A stretch of DNA of 64,000 nucleotides from Stramonita haemastoma (GCA_030674155.1 CM060342.1:21757377-21821376); one strand, 5' to 3'; counted from the first letter of the stretch, positions 37,139 through 46,079 are shown. A program made the numbers and translations. The notes: generated by a model from the letters alone, not told the origin.

Positions 37139-39899
37139 TGCATGTGTCAATATGGCTAGGTATTTGGCTGTCAATATGGTGAGGTATTTGGCTGCCAATA
37201 TGTGACGCTCCACCATGAAATGAGTCGCTTAGCACATTACCCAATTTTGCGCTAGGAGCCATTAAAGACAGGTGGGGGTCAAGTTGTCAATTTTGAGATT
37301 TTGATTGATTATGAAACTATATCTGTTATTGTACCTTGTAATGAAATATCAAGGCATGATTTTTTTAATATTCCTTTTGCTTTAAAATTTGTTTTGAAAA
37401 TACCCAAGCCCTCATTCTGACCACCTGTTACGAAAATAAACTTGCCCATTTCTCAGTTTGTCACATCCTGCAGTCTATCATTTCAATTTGTAATAACTTT
37501 TCATAGAACTGTCCGATTTTCAGTCTGTTTTTTGTATTGAATAGCCTTTTTATTGCAGATTAATAACTTGTCAACAACTAAAAATTGAACTTCGGTGCAA
37601 TGCGACTCCTTATGTGGTGGAGTGTCACATATGGTGAGGTATTTAAAAACTGTACACACAGACTTCTTAACCAGTGTGTACTGCATACCCTGGGGGTCAC
37701 CCAGAACATCTATAGATGCACTGTATCTTGCTCATCACACCTGCAATTTCACAGGTGTGATGATTGATGTTATAGTTATACACAGAGAGCATATATATTG
37801 TGGGTGACCCCCCAGGGTGTCGAGCTGGGGAACGCTCAGCTACAATTGTGATGCTCCACCACATGATTAGTTACATTACTCTGGAGGCCAATTTCTAGTT
37901 GTTATTATGTTATTAATTGCTGTTCAGCTGTAAATGGGTACCTACCCTCTTAAGGGTCAGGGAAGGTAAAGCAGCAAGGGAGAGGAGATGGGCGCTGCCC
38001 TCAACATGCTGGCCTCTAGAGAAGCTGAGGTCTCTGACGCCTTGGTCCCCTACGACCACAAAGGTTATGGATCACCTTTACCTTTACCTTAACCTAACAT
38101 GCTGTTAAAATGCTATCCAATAAATTTTTTTAAAAAAGAAACAGATTGAAAATCCGACATTTTCATGAAAATTTATTACATTTGAAACTATAGACTGATG
38201 GAAGTAACAAAGTGAGAAACTAACAAGTTTTGCATCATAACGTGGTGGTCAGAATGAAGGCTTGGTGTTTTTTTTAAAGCATGTTTTAAAAGTAAAAGGA
38301 ACAAAAATTGTACCTTGATACTTCAGTTGAAGGTAGAAGAAAGGCTATATTTTTATAACCAGTCAGAATCTCAAAATCGACAACCTGACCCCCACCTACC
38401 TAAAACAGCTCCTATAGGAAAATTGGGTCAGGTACAACAGTGCAACTCATTTCATGGGGGGAGGTCAGATTTATGATTTACACCGTTATTTTATTTTGCA
38501 TGGGGGAGTGTCAGATTTATGATTTACACTGTTATTTTATTTATAAAATAAAATAATGGAATAAATCATAAATCTGACCCTCCCCCCATGAAATGAGTTG
38601 CATTGTTTTTATGATTTATGATTTACACCGTTACTTTTTCACCTTTTCAGCCTGAAGTCGTGCAGTTTCCCTGTGGAGGTGTTACCTGAGGTGAGACAGG
38701 CAGGACAGGTGGCAGGACATCTCCAGCAAGGTCTGGAGCACATCCCTGCCGGGACACCTGTCCTGGTTGCCATGGGAGACATGCAGTGTGGTGTCCTAGC
38801 AGCTCTGCATGACTGTAGCGACGCCAGTAAGTCAGTGCTGGTGGGGATGTTTTGTGTTGTTGGGTTTTTTTTTTTCCTGTATGGTGATTTCTGTGGTTAG
38901 TTAGGTTTTAATTTAACGTATTCTGGACTGCCAGTGTTTTCTGTTTGCAAGGGTCGGCAAAAATTTGCACAAGCAAAAGCAAACAAACCCAATATCAAAG
39001 TAACCCCCCCCCCCCTCCAAAATATTTTAAATGCTTGATATTGAATTTTCAGACACTGAACAAATAAAACTGCCCGTCTTTTTGATTTGATTTATTCTTT
39101 TATATCGAGGGTAATGGAATAAGCACTCTTGTGCTTTTTTACATCCAGTCCCCGTGTGTATGCAGTTTTATAAATGTCATCTGTTCCCACCGGCACATGA
39201 TGGCCTACTCTTACCAAAAGCGGAACAGGATTTAATGTGTGCGCAATATGTTCTGCGTGCATTTGCACATGGGGCCTCGGTTTAAAGTCTCATCCGAAGG
39301 ACTTAAGGGGAGAGTGGAGTCAGCACTAATGTTAACTCCAGGAGAAAAATCTCCTCGACCGGACTCGAACCTGGGTCGTCAAATTGCCAGCGCAATGTTC
39401 TGACCACTAGGCTATCCGTCCCCTCATTTCTAATGCCTGTGATCTGCCCACGATTTTCAGCTTTCTGTCTGTGTTGACGGTTGCAGTGTTGAACATTGGC
39501 ACCTCCATTCAGCTCAGCCTGTGTGTGGACGACCCAGAGCCAGACAGGCAGCTGGGGGGGGCGGTGGAGGTGGTGCCCTACTTTGGCAAGACTCACCTGG
39601 CCGTTGTGGCCGGTCTGAACGGGGGCAATGTCCTGGTGTCCTTCATGAAGATGGTGAAACATTGGTTTCAGGAATTAGGTGAGTTGATGTGTGTGTGGGT
39701 GGGGTAGGGGGTGTGGGGGTGGGGAGGGGGGAGGTTGGAGGGGGGGGGGGTGTTGGGGGGGGGAGGGGGGTTGGGTGTTGGTGTGCTGTGTGTGTGTGTG
39801 TGTGTGTGTGTGTGAGTTGTGGCCGGTCTGAACGGGGCAATGTCCTGGTGTCCTTCATGAAGATGGTGAAACACTGGTTTCAGGAATTAGGTGAGTGTG

Positions 39900-39971
<72 letters not shown>

Positions 39972-41262
39972 GGGGGGGGTATGAGGGATGGAGGAGGAGG
40001 GTGTTGGGGGAGGGGGGGGATGGGTGTGTGTGTGTGTTTTTGTGGGTGTGTGTCAGAGGGGGGGGGGGGGTACGTGTGTGTGTGTGAGTGAGTGTATATG
40101 TGTGCATGCGTGCATTTGTTTTTTTCTACAATATTTTGTAAATGCCCAGGGCTTTTGCGTACTACATATCAAGGGGTGCCAGCCAAAGGGTACTAGCTTC
40201 AGGGCAGGCAGTTTTTGAGAAAACTGTCTTTGAAATATATTTAGACAATTGAAACTGATAGTTATAAACCTGACATGAATCTGATATTCCTGATACAAAT
40301 TCACGGATTATGTTGCAATTAAGTTGAGAGATGAAATGAGTGGTTGGCTGTAGCTGCTTATTTGTAAAAAATATGTATTATTAAAAAGTGAAAATGTGAA
40401 ATGTTGACACTTAGTACCTACTGGCTGGCACCCCTCAATATTCTGCATCATAATGATAATGATCATATTCATCGACATCATCTTTTCTGTTATCATCACT
40501 ATCTTTTTCTTTCTTTTTTTTAAAAAATCTTTTTATTAGTTGTTTATTTAGTCATTCATCAATTGGGTTTTTTGTTTTGATTTGGTTTTGTTGTTTTTTC
40601 ATTAATTTTTTTTTTTCATTCATTAATTCATCATCCCTGACAGGAAAACAAAAATACAGTTGCATGCAGAAAAAAGAAAAAAAAAAGAAAAGGGTAAGGC
40701 ACTGCACTTGCGGCGACGGACGCGCTCTCCCCAGGGAGATAGAGAGAGAGAGCAGCCCCAGAATTTCACGCAGAGAAATCTGCCGTGACATAAAAGCTGT
40801 ACAAAAATACAAAAAATACAAAATTGTTCCCCACATCTGTCCTGCAGGTTTCACAGACACCATTCTGGACGTCCCCTTCATGGAGAAACTCATCTCCCTG
40901 GCACAGGCCACCCCGGACTCCTCCACCCTCGCCCTCACCCCCACCATCTTCGGCGAGCGTCACGACCCCGACCTCCTGGCCTCCGCCTCGGGAATCTCCC
41001 CCCACAATGCAACGCTGGGCGCCATGTTTCGGGCGGCCTCGCAAGGCATCGTGGACAACGTCTTCAGGATGCTGCCCCCGGAGGTGCTGGCCTCCAAGGG
41101 GTGAGGAGGATCATCGGGTCGGGGTCGGTGCTGGCCCAGAATCCTTTGGTGCGGGACAGGATGCAGCAGGTGCTTGCTGGGAGGCTGGAGTACACGCAAG
41201 GGAACGAGAGTGATTCTGCCTTCGGAGCTGCAAAGGCAGCTCTGGCGCATTTGAATCAGTAA
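35522..41262 (+). CDS. SHPK: Sedoheptulokinase-like FGGY carbohydrate kinase, five coding exons
   Basis: Exons 35522-35755, 36561-36961, 38651-38826, 39487-39678 and 40848-41262 join in phase (234, 401, 176, 192 and 415 bases). They give about 472 residues if one missing G near 41101 is restored; human SHPK has 478. Family knowledge: SHPK phosphorylates sedoheptulose with ATP to sedoheptulose 7-phosphate, feeding the non-oxidative pentose phosphate pathway in the cytosol. Seen: an N-terminal ATPase-fold motif GIDLGTTSVKVA (residues ~13-24), GISGQMHG (~82-89), the TWQDRR motif, MGDMQCGVLAAL with the conserved acidic residue, NIGTSIQL and LNGGNVL, which is typical of SHPK rather than of xylulokinase or glycerol kinase. 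All five coding exons have AG acceptors or a start codon and GT donors. The start codon follows an acceptor at 35480, so a 5' non-coding exon is expected upstream. As written, a stop at 41102 would remove the last ~53 residues. Confidence 0.93.
35779..36044. repeat. TG / G-rich microsatellite in SHPK intron 1
   Basis: TG tracts, G-runs (35791-35832) and a final pure (TG)n of about 85 bp. It starts close to the exon 1 donor. Confidence 0.95.
36417..36521. repeat. (CA)n microsatellite in SHPK intron 1
   Basis: About 100 bp of CA with early CCA interruptions. It is complementary to the (TG)n at 35955-36044 in the same intron, and ends about 40 bp before the exon 2 acceptor. Confidence 0.96.
36561..36961 (+). 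CDS. SHPK: SHPK exon 2
   Basis: The acceptor ACCTACACAG ends at 36560. The exon opens VQAIGISGQMHG and contains TWQDRR and the region GYGCVTYLWLLQNEAG, where FGGY kinases bind the sugar. It ends at GAT AT|GTGAGA, leaving a two-base phase. The intron starts with T-runs and long G-runs. Confidence 0.92.
37199..37631 (+). mobile_element. TA-target MITE, copy 1 (SHPK intron 2)
   Basis: The ends are inverted repeats: TGTGACGCTCCACCA on the left, and GGTGGAGTGTCACA on the right. Each is flanked by TA. The interior matches copy 2 at 41332-41763 along its length ('ccaattttgcgctaggagcc', 'acccaagccctcattctgac', 'tgtattgaatagcc'). There is no transposase frame, so it is a non-autonomous element of Tc1/mariner-like target choice. 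Confidence 0.85.
37686..37818. mobile_element. Small palindromic MITE-like element
   Basis: The ends TACCCTGGGGGTCACCCA and TGGGTGACCCCCCAGGGT are inverted repeats with a single mismatch. The centre holds a second perfect hairpin, CATCACACCTG with CAGGTGTGATG, at 37733-37762. About 133 bp, non-coding. Confidence 0.75.
37915..38095 (+). mobile_element. SINE-B, 5'-truncated copy (SHPK intron 2)
   Basis: It matches the body and tail of 28858-29158: 'cagggaaggtaaagc', 'gagaggagatgggcg', 'ctcaacatgctggcc', 'cctacgaccaca' and the tail 'acctttacctttacctt'. The tRNA-like head is missing. Confidence 0.78.
38130..38465 (-). mobile_element. Diverged relative of the TA MITE (minus orientation)
   Basis: In inverse order it carries 'ggtcagaatgaaggcttgg', 'aatctcaaaatcgacaacctg', 'acccccacct', 'ctcctataggaaaattgggt' and 'caactcatttcatgg', matching the interior of the TA MITE copies. 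Its outer end differs from theirs. Confidence 0.7.
38441..38612. repeat. Inverted repeat (foldback) next to SHPK exon 3
   Basis: The left arm 'caactcatttcatggggg', then 'aggtcagatttatgattta', is answered by the right arm 'taaatcataaatctgacc', then 'ccccccatgaaatgagttg'. A third copy of the motif lies between them. The arms could pair over more than 40 bp in the transcript, ending about 40 bp before the exon 3 acceptor. Confidence 0.8.
38651..38826 (+). CDS. SHPK: SHPK exon 3
   Basis: The acceptor CACCTTTTCAG ends at 38650. The exon encodes LKSCSFPVEVLPEV and VLVAMGDMQCGVLAAL, which carries the conserved Gly-Asp of the second domain, and ends at GCC A|GTAAGT. Confidence 0.92.
39085..39425 (-). 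mobile_element. SINE-A, full-length copy (SHPK intron 3)
   Basis: On the minus strand it starts with a tRNA-like head: A box 'atagcctagtggtcagaac' and B box 'caggttcgagtccgg', about 45 bp apart. A body follows ('gactccactctcccc', 'gtccttcggatgagac', 'gaggccccatgtgc', 'aatcctgttccgctt', 'ccggtgggaacagatgac', 'acacggggactggatgt', 'cttattccattaccc'), then an A/T-rich tail at the left. This is the best reference copy of the family in the window. It is tRNA-derived, dependent on LINE machinery, and no protein is encoded. Confidence 0.85.
39487..39678 (+). CDS. SHPK: SHPK exon 4
   Basis: The acceptor GACGGTTGCAG ends at 39486. The split codon gives DAM-LNIGTS at the junction, close to the DAVLNIS-type sequence of vertebrate SHPK. 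The exon includes the second phosphate-binding motif NIGTS and GLNGGNVL, and ends at GAATTAG|GTGAGT. The last 76 bases are repeated in the next intron. Confidence 0.92.
39689..40105. repeat. TG / G-rich microsatellites in SHPK intron 4
   Basis: G-rich stretches (39697-39780, 39970-40022, 40055-40070) alternate with (TG)n (39789-39814, 39897-39969), surrounding the exon 4 duplicate. Confidence 0.93.
39816..39896 (+). pseudogene. Partial duplicate of SHPK exon 4 with its donor site
   Basis: Bases 39816-39890 repeat 39603-39678 with one G lost in a G-run and one T-to-C change, and retain the GTGAGT donor. No acceptor precedes it, and the G loss shifts the frame. It lies 212 bp downstream of the original between TG/G-rich stretches, consistent with a tandem duplication of exon end plus intron start, or with two haplotypes stitched together. 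Confidence 0.9.
40106..40847. other. Remaining part of SHPK intron 4
   Basis: A/T-rich with T-runs near 40600-40617 and no recognised element. The words 'aggggtgccagcc' (40172-40186) and 'ggctggcacccct' (40422-40436) are complementary, hinting at another inverted-repeat element of about 265 bp. No other copy is seen. Confidence 0.4.
40848..41262 (+). CDS. SHPK: SHPK exon 5 (last coding exon, with frame break)
   Basis: The acceptor ATCTGTCCTGCAG ends at 40847. The exon encodes GFTDTILDVPFMEKL, LTPTIFGERHDP and FRAASQGIVDNVFRMLPPEV. After a frame change near 41101 it continues with RRIIGSGSVLAQNPLVRD and ends with AAKAALAHLNQ and a TAA at 41260-41262. The two parts are in frames differing by one base; both are clearly coding. 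Confidence 0.9.
41096..41104 (+). other. SHPK: Single-base frame break in SHPK exon 5
   Basis: The sequence reads AAG GGG TGA in frame. One extra G would give AAG GGG GTG AGG and continue in the conserved C-terminal frame. The run is a G homopolymer, where consensus errors are common. The lost part contains the Gly-x-Gly nucleotide-binding segment of the second domain, so a real break would probably inactivate the enzyme. Confidence 0.85.
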
Positions 41263-41331
41263 AATGGGGGGTTGGGGGGTGAGGGGGGGGGGGTTGGGGG
41301 GTGGTGGGGGCTGTGACTTTCTCCCTTTTCA

Positions 41332-41763
41332 TATGTGACACTCCACAAAATGAGTCGCTTAGCACATGACCCAATTTTGCGCTAGGAGCCATTAAAGGCA
41401 GGTGGGGGTTCAAGTTGTCAATTTTTGAGATTTTGATTGATTGATAAACTATATCCGTTATTCTACCTTGTAATAAATATCAAGGCATAATTTTTTTTTA
41501 TTCTTTTTGCTTTTTAATGTGTTTTGAAAATACCCAAGCCCTCATTCTGACAACCTGTTACGAAAATAAACTTGCCCAGTTTGTCATTTTGTCACATCCT
41601 TGCAGTCTGTCATTTCAATTTGTAATAACTTTGCACAGAATGTCTGATTTTCAATCTTTTTTTTTGTATTGAATAGCCTTTTTATTACAGATTAATAACT
41701 TGTCAATACCTAAAAATTGACCTCTGGTGCTATGCGACTCCTTATGTGGTGGAGCGTCACATA
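41332..41763 (+). mobile_element. TA-target MITE, copy 2, just after the SHPK stop codon
   Basis: The ends TGTGACACTCCAC and GTGGTGGAGCGTCACA are inverted repeats flanked by TA on both sides. An unfilled version of the insertion site lies nearby at about 41850-41935: the same flanks are joined there by a single TA at 41875-41876. A copy of AATAAA lies inside at 41565-41570 and could serve as the SHPK polyadenylation signal, being 300 bp after the stop codon. There is no transposase frame. Confidence 0.9.
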
Positions 41764-41960
41764 TAGTTCTGCAAGCCTTGGTTTCTGCTGTAAAGAGACT
41801 GCATGATGAACATGGTTATCTTTCCAAAACACAAAAGGGGTGGGGGGGGGGGGCTGTGACTTTTCCCCTTTTCATATAGTTCTTCTGCAAGCTTTGTTTT
41901 GCTGTAGAGAGAGACTGCATGATGAACATTGTTAACTTTGCAGAAGAAACATTTTTGTGA
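41764..41960 (+). repeat. Tandem duplication of the MITE flank
   Basis: 'gggggctgtgacttt', then 'cttttcata' before the MITE, and 'tagttctgcaag', then 'gactgcatgatgaacat' after it, are found again contiguously at 41850-41930, without the MITE. The duplication therefore preserves an empty site. Confidence 0.88.
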
Positions 41961-42024
41961 AGAAGCATAGAGGCACTTTCTGAAAAGCAGAACAGGATTT
42001 AACGTGTGCGCAAGATGTTCTGCT

Positions 42025-42136
42025 GGTGTGTTGTGTGTGTGTGTGTGTGTGTGTTGTGTGGTGTGTGTGTGTGTGTTTGTGTGTGTGTTTTGTGTGTGTG
42101 GTGTGTGTGTTGGTGTGTGTGGTGTGTGTGTGTGTT
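42025..42136. repeat. Interrupted (TG)n microsatellite
   Basis: TG with TTG and GG interruptions between SINE-A related segments. Confidence 0.93.
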
Positions 42137-42139
42137 TTA

Positions 42140-42240
42140 AATTTCTTTTATTTTGAGGAAGATGGAATAAGCATTCATGTGCTTTTTTACATCCAGTCCC
42201 CGTATGAATGCAGTTTTGTAAATTTTGTCATCCGTTTGTG
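42140..42240 (-). mobile_element. SINE-A tail fragment
   Basis: Contains 'gatggaataagcattcatgt', 'tttttacatccagtccccgt' and 'gcagttttgtaaat' in minus orientation. Confidence 0.7.
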
Positions 42241-42489
42241 TATTGTGTTGTGTGTGTGTGTGTGTGTTGTGGTGTGTGTGTGCACACGTGCATTCGAATA
42301 GGCGTTTTGATTGTGCCTTAACTTAACTTTTGAAATAAGTTCTTTGGGATTTGTTCTGTTTTCTTGTTCAAACTGAATGACAGAAAAAGATGATGAGAGG
42401 ACTGCCTTGTATGCAGAAGAAGTACTAGATATGTCATTGTACAAAACTGATACATACAGGTAATGGGCCTAATTGTGGGGGGTAACCTA

Positions 42490-42672
42490 CTGCTACAATG
42501 CGCACACATTAAATCCTGTTCCACTTTTCGTAAGAGTAGGCCATTGTGTGCTGGTGGGAACAGACGACAAGATTTACTCAACCGCGTACACACGGGGACT
42601 GGATGTAAAAAAGCACAAGAGCGCTTATTCCATTATCCTCAGATTTAAAAAAAAATAAATAATAAATAAATT
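42490..42672 (+). mobile_element. SINE-A, 3' half
   Basis: Contains 'aaatcctgttccacttttcg', 'taagagtaggccattgtgtg', 'ggtgggaacagacgacaag', 'acacacggggactggatgta' and 'gcttattccattatcctc', followed by an A/T-rich tail. Truncated at the 5' side. Confidence 0.75.
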
Positions 42673-42714
42673 GAGTGCACGATCTGACAATGTAGGTGTG
42701 ATCCATTATTAGTG

Positions 42715-43245
42715 CCTTTGACAGACTTTTACCCTGGAGTTAGCATCACAACCAACTCCACTACCCCCCCCCCACCCACCCCCCCCGCAAATCCTTCAGA
42801 GAGGACTATAAACTGAGGTCCCCTCTACGAACACACACTGAACATCTTGTGTACATTCTAAAACCCGTTCTGCCTTTTGAAAGAGTAGTCCATTGTTTGC
42901 CAGAAGAACGGTTGACAGAGTAAAAAAAACAAAACCAACTTAACACACAGAACACTTTGTACATCTAACGTCTGCCTTGAAAGAGAGTCATTTGCAGAAA
43001 ATACAAAGTTAAAAATAAAACCCTAACACACACTGAACATCTTGTGTACATTCTAAAACCTTTCTGCCTTTTGAAAGAGTAATCCATTGTTTGCCAGAAG
43101 GAACGGTTGACAAAGTTAAAAATAAAACCCTAACACACACTGAACATCTTGTGTGTCATTCTAAAACCCATTCTGCCTTTTGGAAGAGTAGTCCAGTGCG
43201 TGCTAGAAGGATTGGATGAAATTTAAAAAAACAACAAAAAACACA
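42715..43245 (+). repeat. SINE-A with an internally tandem-duplicated segment
   Basis: The left part (42728-42860) has SINE-A body words ('ctggagttagcatcacaacc', 'ccttcagagaggac', 'ctataaactgagg'). It then repeats a ~110 bp segment about four times ('acacactgaacatcttgtg', 'ttctgccttttgaaagagt', 'agtccattgtttgccag', 'ggttgacaaagtta'), one copy being shortened. The segment corresponds to the middle of the SINE. Confidence 0.7.
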
Positions 43246-43739
43246 TTGATGTTGTGTTTAGACATCATCTTGGAAGTTTAGAATGTGCACAAAATCTCAG
43301 CTCTGATGAAAGGAAAAGGGGTTTTCATACACACACATGCACACTTGTGCACATCCATTTGCAGCTTACCTACCTACCTAACCTAAAGGCAATGGGTTGA
43401 ATGCTTGGTGTGTGTATCTGTTTTGTTTTTATTTGTTTGTATGGGCATTTTTCCTTGCCATATAGGCATTCCTATTCCATTTTCAAAGAGATCTTGTTTC
43501 AGAGATGGATTGCAATTTTTAAAGCAATCATGGTGTTATTCATACTATCCTGTTTTATATTGTTGTTCTGTATATTTATAATAATAATGGTGCTAACAGA
43601 TTGATCACTGTATATATGTATTTCAGATGTTTTTTTGACATATGTATTTCAGATCTTTCAGTAAATATGGAAACTTTTGACTTCAAAACTGATTCTTGAG
43701 ACTGAGGAAACACACACATTGTGTAATATCTACTCTCCC

Positions 43740-43955
43740 CAAAAAGTCCTTCGGATGAGACTATAAACTGAGGCCCCGTGTGCGAACGCACGTTAGAACA
43801 TCTTGTGCACACGTTAAACCTGTTCCGCTTTTCGTAAGAGTAGGCCATCGTGTGCCGGTGGGAACAGATGACATTTACGAAACTGCATACACACGGGGAC
43901 TGGATGTAAAAAAGCACAAGAGTGCTTATCCCATTATCCTCGATATAAAAGAATA

Positions 43956-43986
<31 letters not shown>

Positions 43987-43990
43987 ATCA
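43740..43990 (+). mobile_element. SINE-A, 3' two thirds
   Basis: Runs from 'gtccttcggatgagactata' through 'gaggccccgtgtgcgaacg', 'taagagtaggccatcgtgtg', 'cggtgggaacagatgac' and 'cacacggggactggatgt' to 'cttatcccattatcctcg', ending in an AAAT-repeat tail (43955-43985). The head is missing. Confidence 0.82.
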
Positions 43991-44689
43991 ATCTTTGTTA
44001 TTGGTAGCTGTTAGAGGCTTACACCTGGTTGAGGTGAGCTTTGAGTGTGGCAAAACTCTTGGGTTTTGTTTTCCATTGTCTTTTTTGTTGTTTGTTTTTT
44101 TTCCATTGTCTTACTTGATCTAAAACAGAATGCACAAACATGTATACACCTATGGGGAAAAATTTATCATCTTAACCACTTTAAAAGAATAAGACTGGTT
44201 TTACACACACAGTTAAATTTCCTCATCTTCGAAAAAATCAGTTTTTGAGGTCAAATGTTTTCATATTCACTGAAAAATCAGTGAACTTCTTTTGTGCTGG
44301 CGCCCTTTAAAAAAAACAAAACAAACAAAGCAACCAAACACTCCCCCCCCCCCCCCATTGAATTGTCAGAAATATATTCCACTTTTAAAAGACAGCACTA
44401 AAGATAAGTTGAAGGGAAGCAGCTTCTTGCTGATGGAAATAGTAGATCTAACAGCATGAGTAGTTTCCCTGTGATCGAAAATGTTGTTGCAATTTTTTTA
44501 AGCATCTGAAATGTGCTGTGAATTGTGGCACAAAGATGGCTGTAGCTCTGGCTACAGCACAACTCCAGTGAGTTAATGTCTTTTTTTGTTGTTGAATAAA
44601 ATCACAGGAATGGTGAGACAAACGAAAAGCATTGAAGTGATAATTGAAATGTCCCTACTTAATTAATCTGTCAAATACCTCCATAGCAT
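43991..44689. other. Spacer with no recognised feature
   Basis: A/T-rich with short homopolymers and a C-run at 44341-44356. No convincing coding segment. Confidence 0.5.
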
Positions 44690-45432
44690 CAGTGTTATGC
44701 ACCTCTTTAGCATTAATGTTACGCACCTCCATAGCATCAGTGTTATATCATGCACCTCCATAGCATCAGTGTTATATCATGCACCTCCATAGCATCAGTG
44801 TTATATCATGCACCTCCATAGCAATCAGTGTTATATCATGCACCTCCATAGCATCAATGTTATATCATGCACCTCCATAGCATCAGTGTTATATCATGCA
44901 CCTCCCTAACATCAGTGTTTTATCATGCACCTCCATAACATCAACATTATATCATGCCCTCCATAGCATCAATGCTATGTCATACACCTCCATGGCATCA
45001 ATATTACATCGTGCACCTCCATGGCATCAATATATATCATGCACATCCCTAACATCAATGTTATCACCTCCCTAACATCAATATTATATCATGCACCTCC
45101 ATGGCATCAATATTATATCATGCACCTCCATGGCATCAATATTATATCATGCACATCCCTAACATCAATGTTATGCACCTCCCTAACATCAATATTATAT
45201 CATGCACCTCCATGGCATCAATGTTATATCATGCACCTCCATGCATCAATATTATATCATGCACTCCCTAACATCAATATTGTATCATGCACCTCCATGG
45301 CATCAATATTATATCATGCACCTCCATGGCATCAATGTTATATGCACCTCCCTAACATCAACATTACATCATGCACCTCCATGCATTAACATATCATGCA
45401 CCTCCATAGCCTCAACATTATATCATTCTCCT
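44690..45432 (+). repeat. 29 bp minisatellite
   Basis: About 25 tandem variants of 'gcacctccatagcatcag' plus 'tgttatatcat'. The left half carries 'catagcatcagtgtt'; the right half alternates 'catggcatcaatattat' and 'cctaacatcaatatt' versions. A 122-codon open frame at 45021-45389 is repeat-derived. Confidence 0.93.
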
Positions 45433-45865
45433 AACCATTGACCATTGTACTGCCATTTTAAGGGAGTTTGGTGGAGTCAGTATCTTAAAAATATAGAAAT
45501 GCCAGTTGTAAAGTCTTGGTTCTGTATCTACTGTTGTGAAGTCTTGGTTCTATATCTAACTGTTGTGAAGTCTTTGTACTATTATCTACTACAAAACGTC
45601 ATCAGGGTATTTCGGAGGACTTGTAAGTAACTTTTCCAACTTTGTGTGTTTTGACAGAGGTATCTCATCTGTGTGTTTACACTGGTTTTAGTTTTTCATG
45701 GCAGAGGCTGTGGTTGTGAAACTTTGTTGAAGTTATGTTTCTGTTGTTTTTGTTTTGAAGTTTATTTTGCCTGCATGTATATTGACAATCATGTGAAGGC
45801 AGTCCTGCTACAGACCTTTGTAACTAAACAGATCTATTTTGAGTTCAATTGGATACATGCATGCA

Positions 45866-45996
45866 CACATACCCATACCATTGTGCATACGTGCTTGCTC
45901 ATGTGTACACATGTGCACACTCACACACACACATGCATGCATGTACACACATGCTTATGTGTGCACATGCATGCATGCGCACACACACACAACACA

Positions 45997-46076
<80 letters not shown>
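45866..46076. repeat. CA / CATG compound microsatellite
   Basis: ACACATGC words are followed by about 75 bp of pure CA. Confidence 0.93.

Positions 46077-46079
<3 letters not shown>

Noticed and set aside
39355..39425. tRNA gene on the minus strand
   Set aside because: The A and B boxes are good, but the segment is the head of a SINE with a conserved body and tail, and repeated elsewhere with the same body.
40577..41104. Single long frame including SHPK exon 5 as an intronless gene
   Set aside because: The part before 40848 is intronic, without homology, and an acceptor at 40847 joins exon 4 in phase.
45021..45389. 122-codon frame rich in His, Met and Ile
   Set aside because: It is a product of the 29 bp minisatellite; unit length is not a multiple of three, and small deletions happen to keep one frame open.
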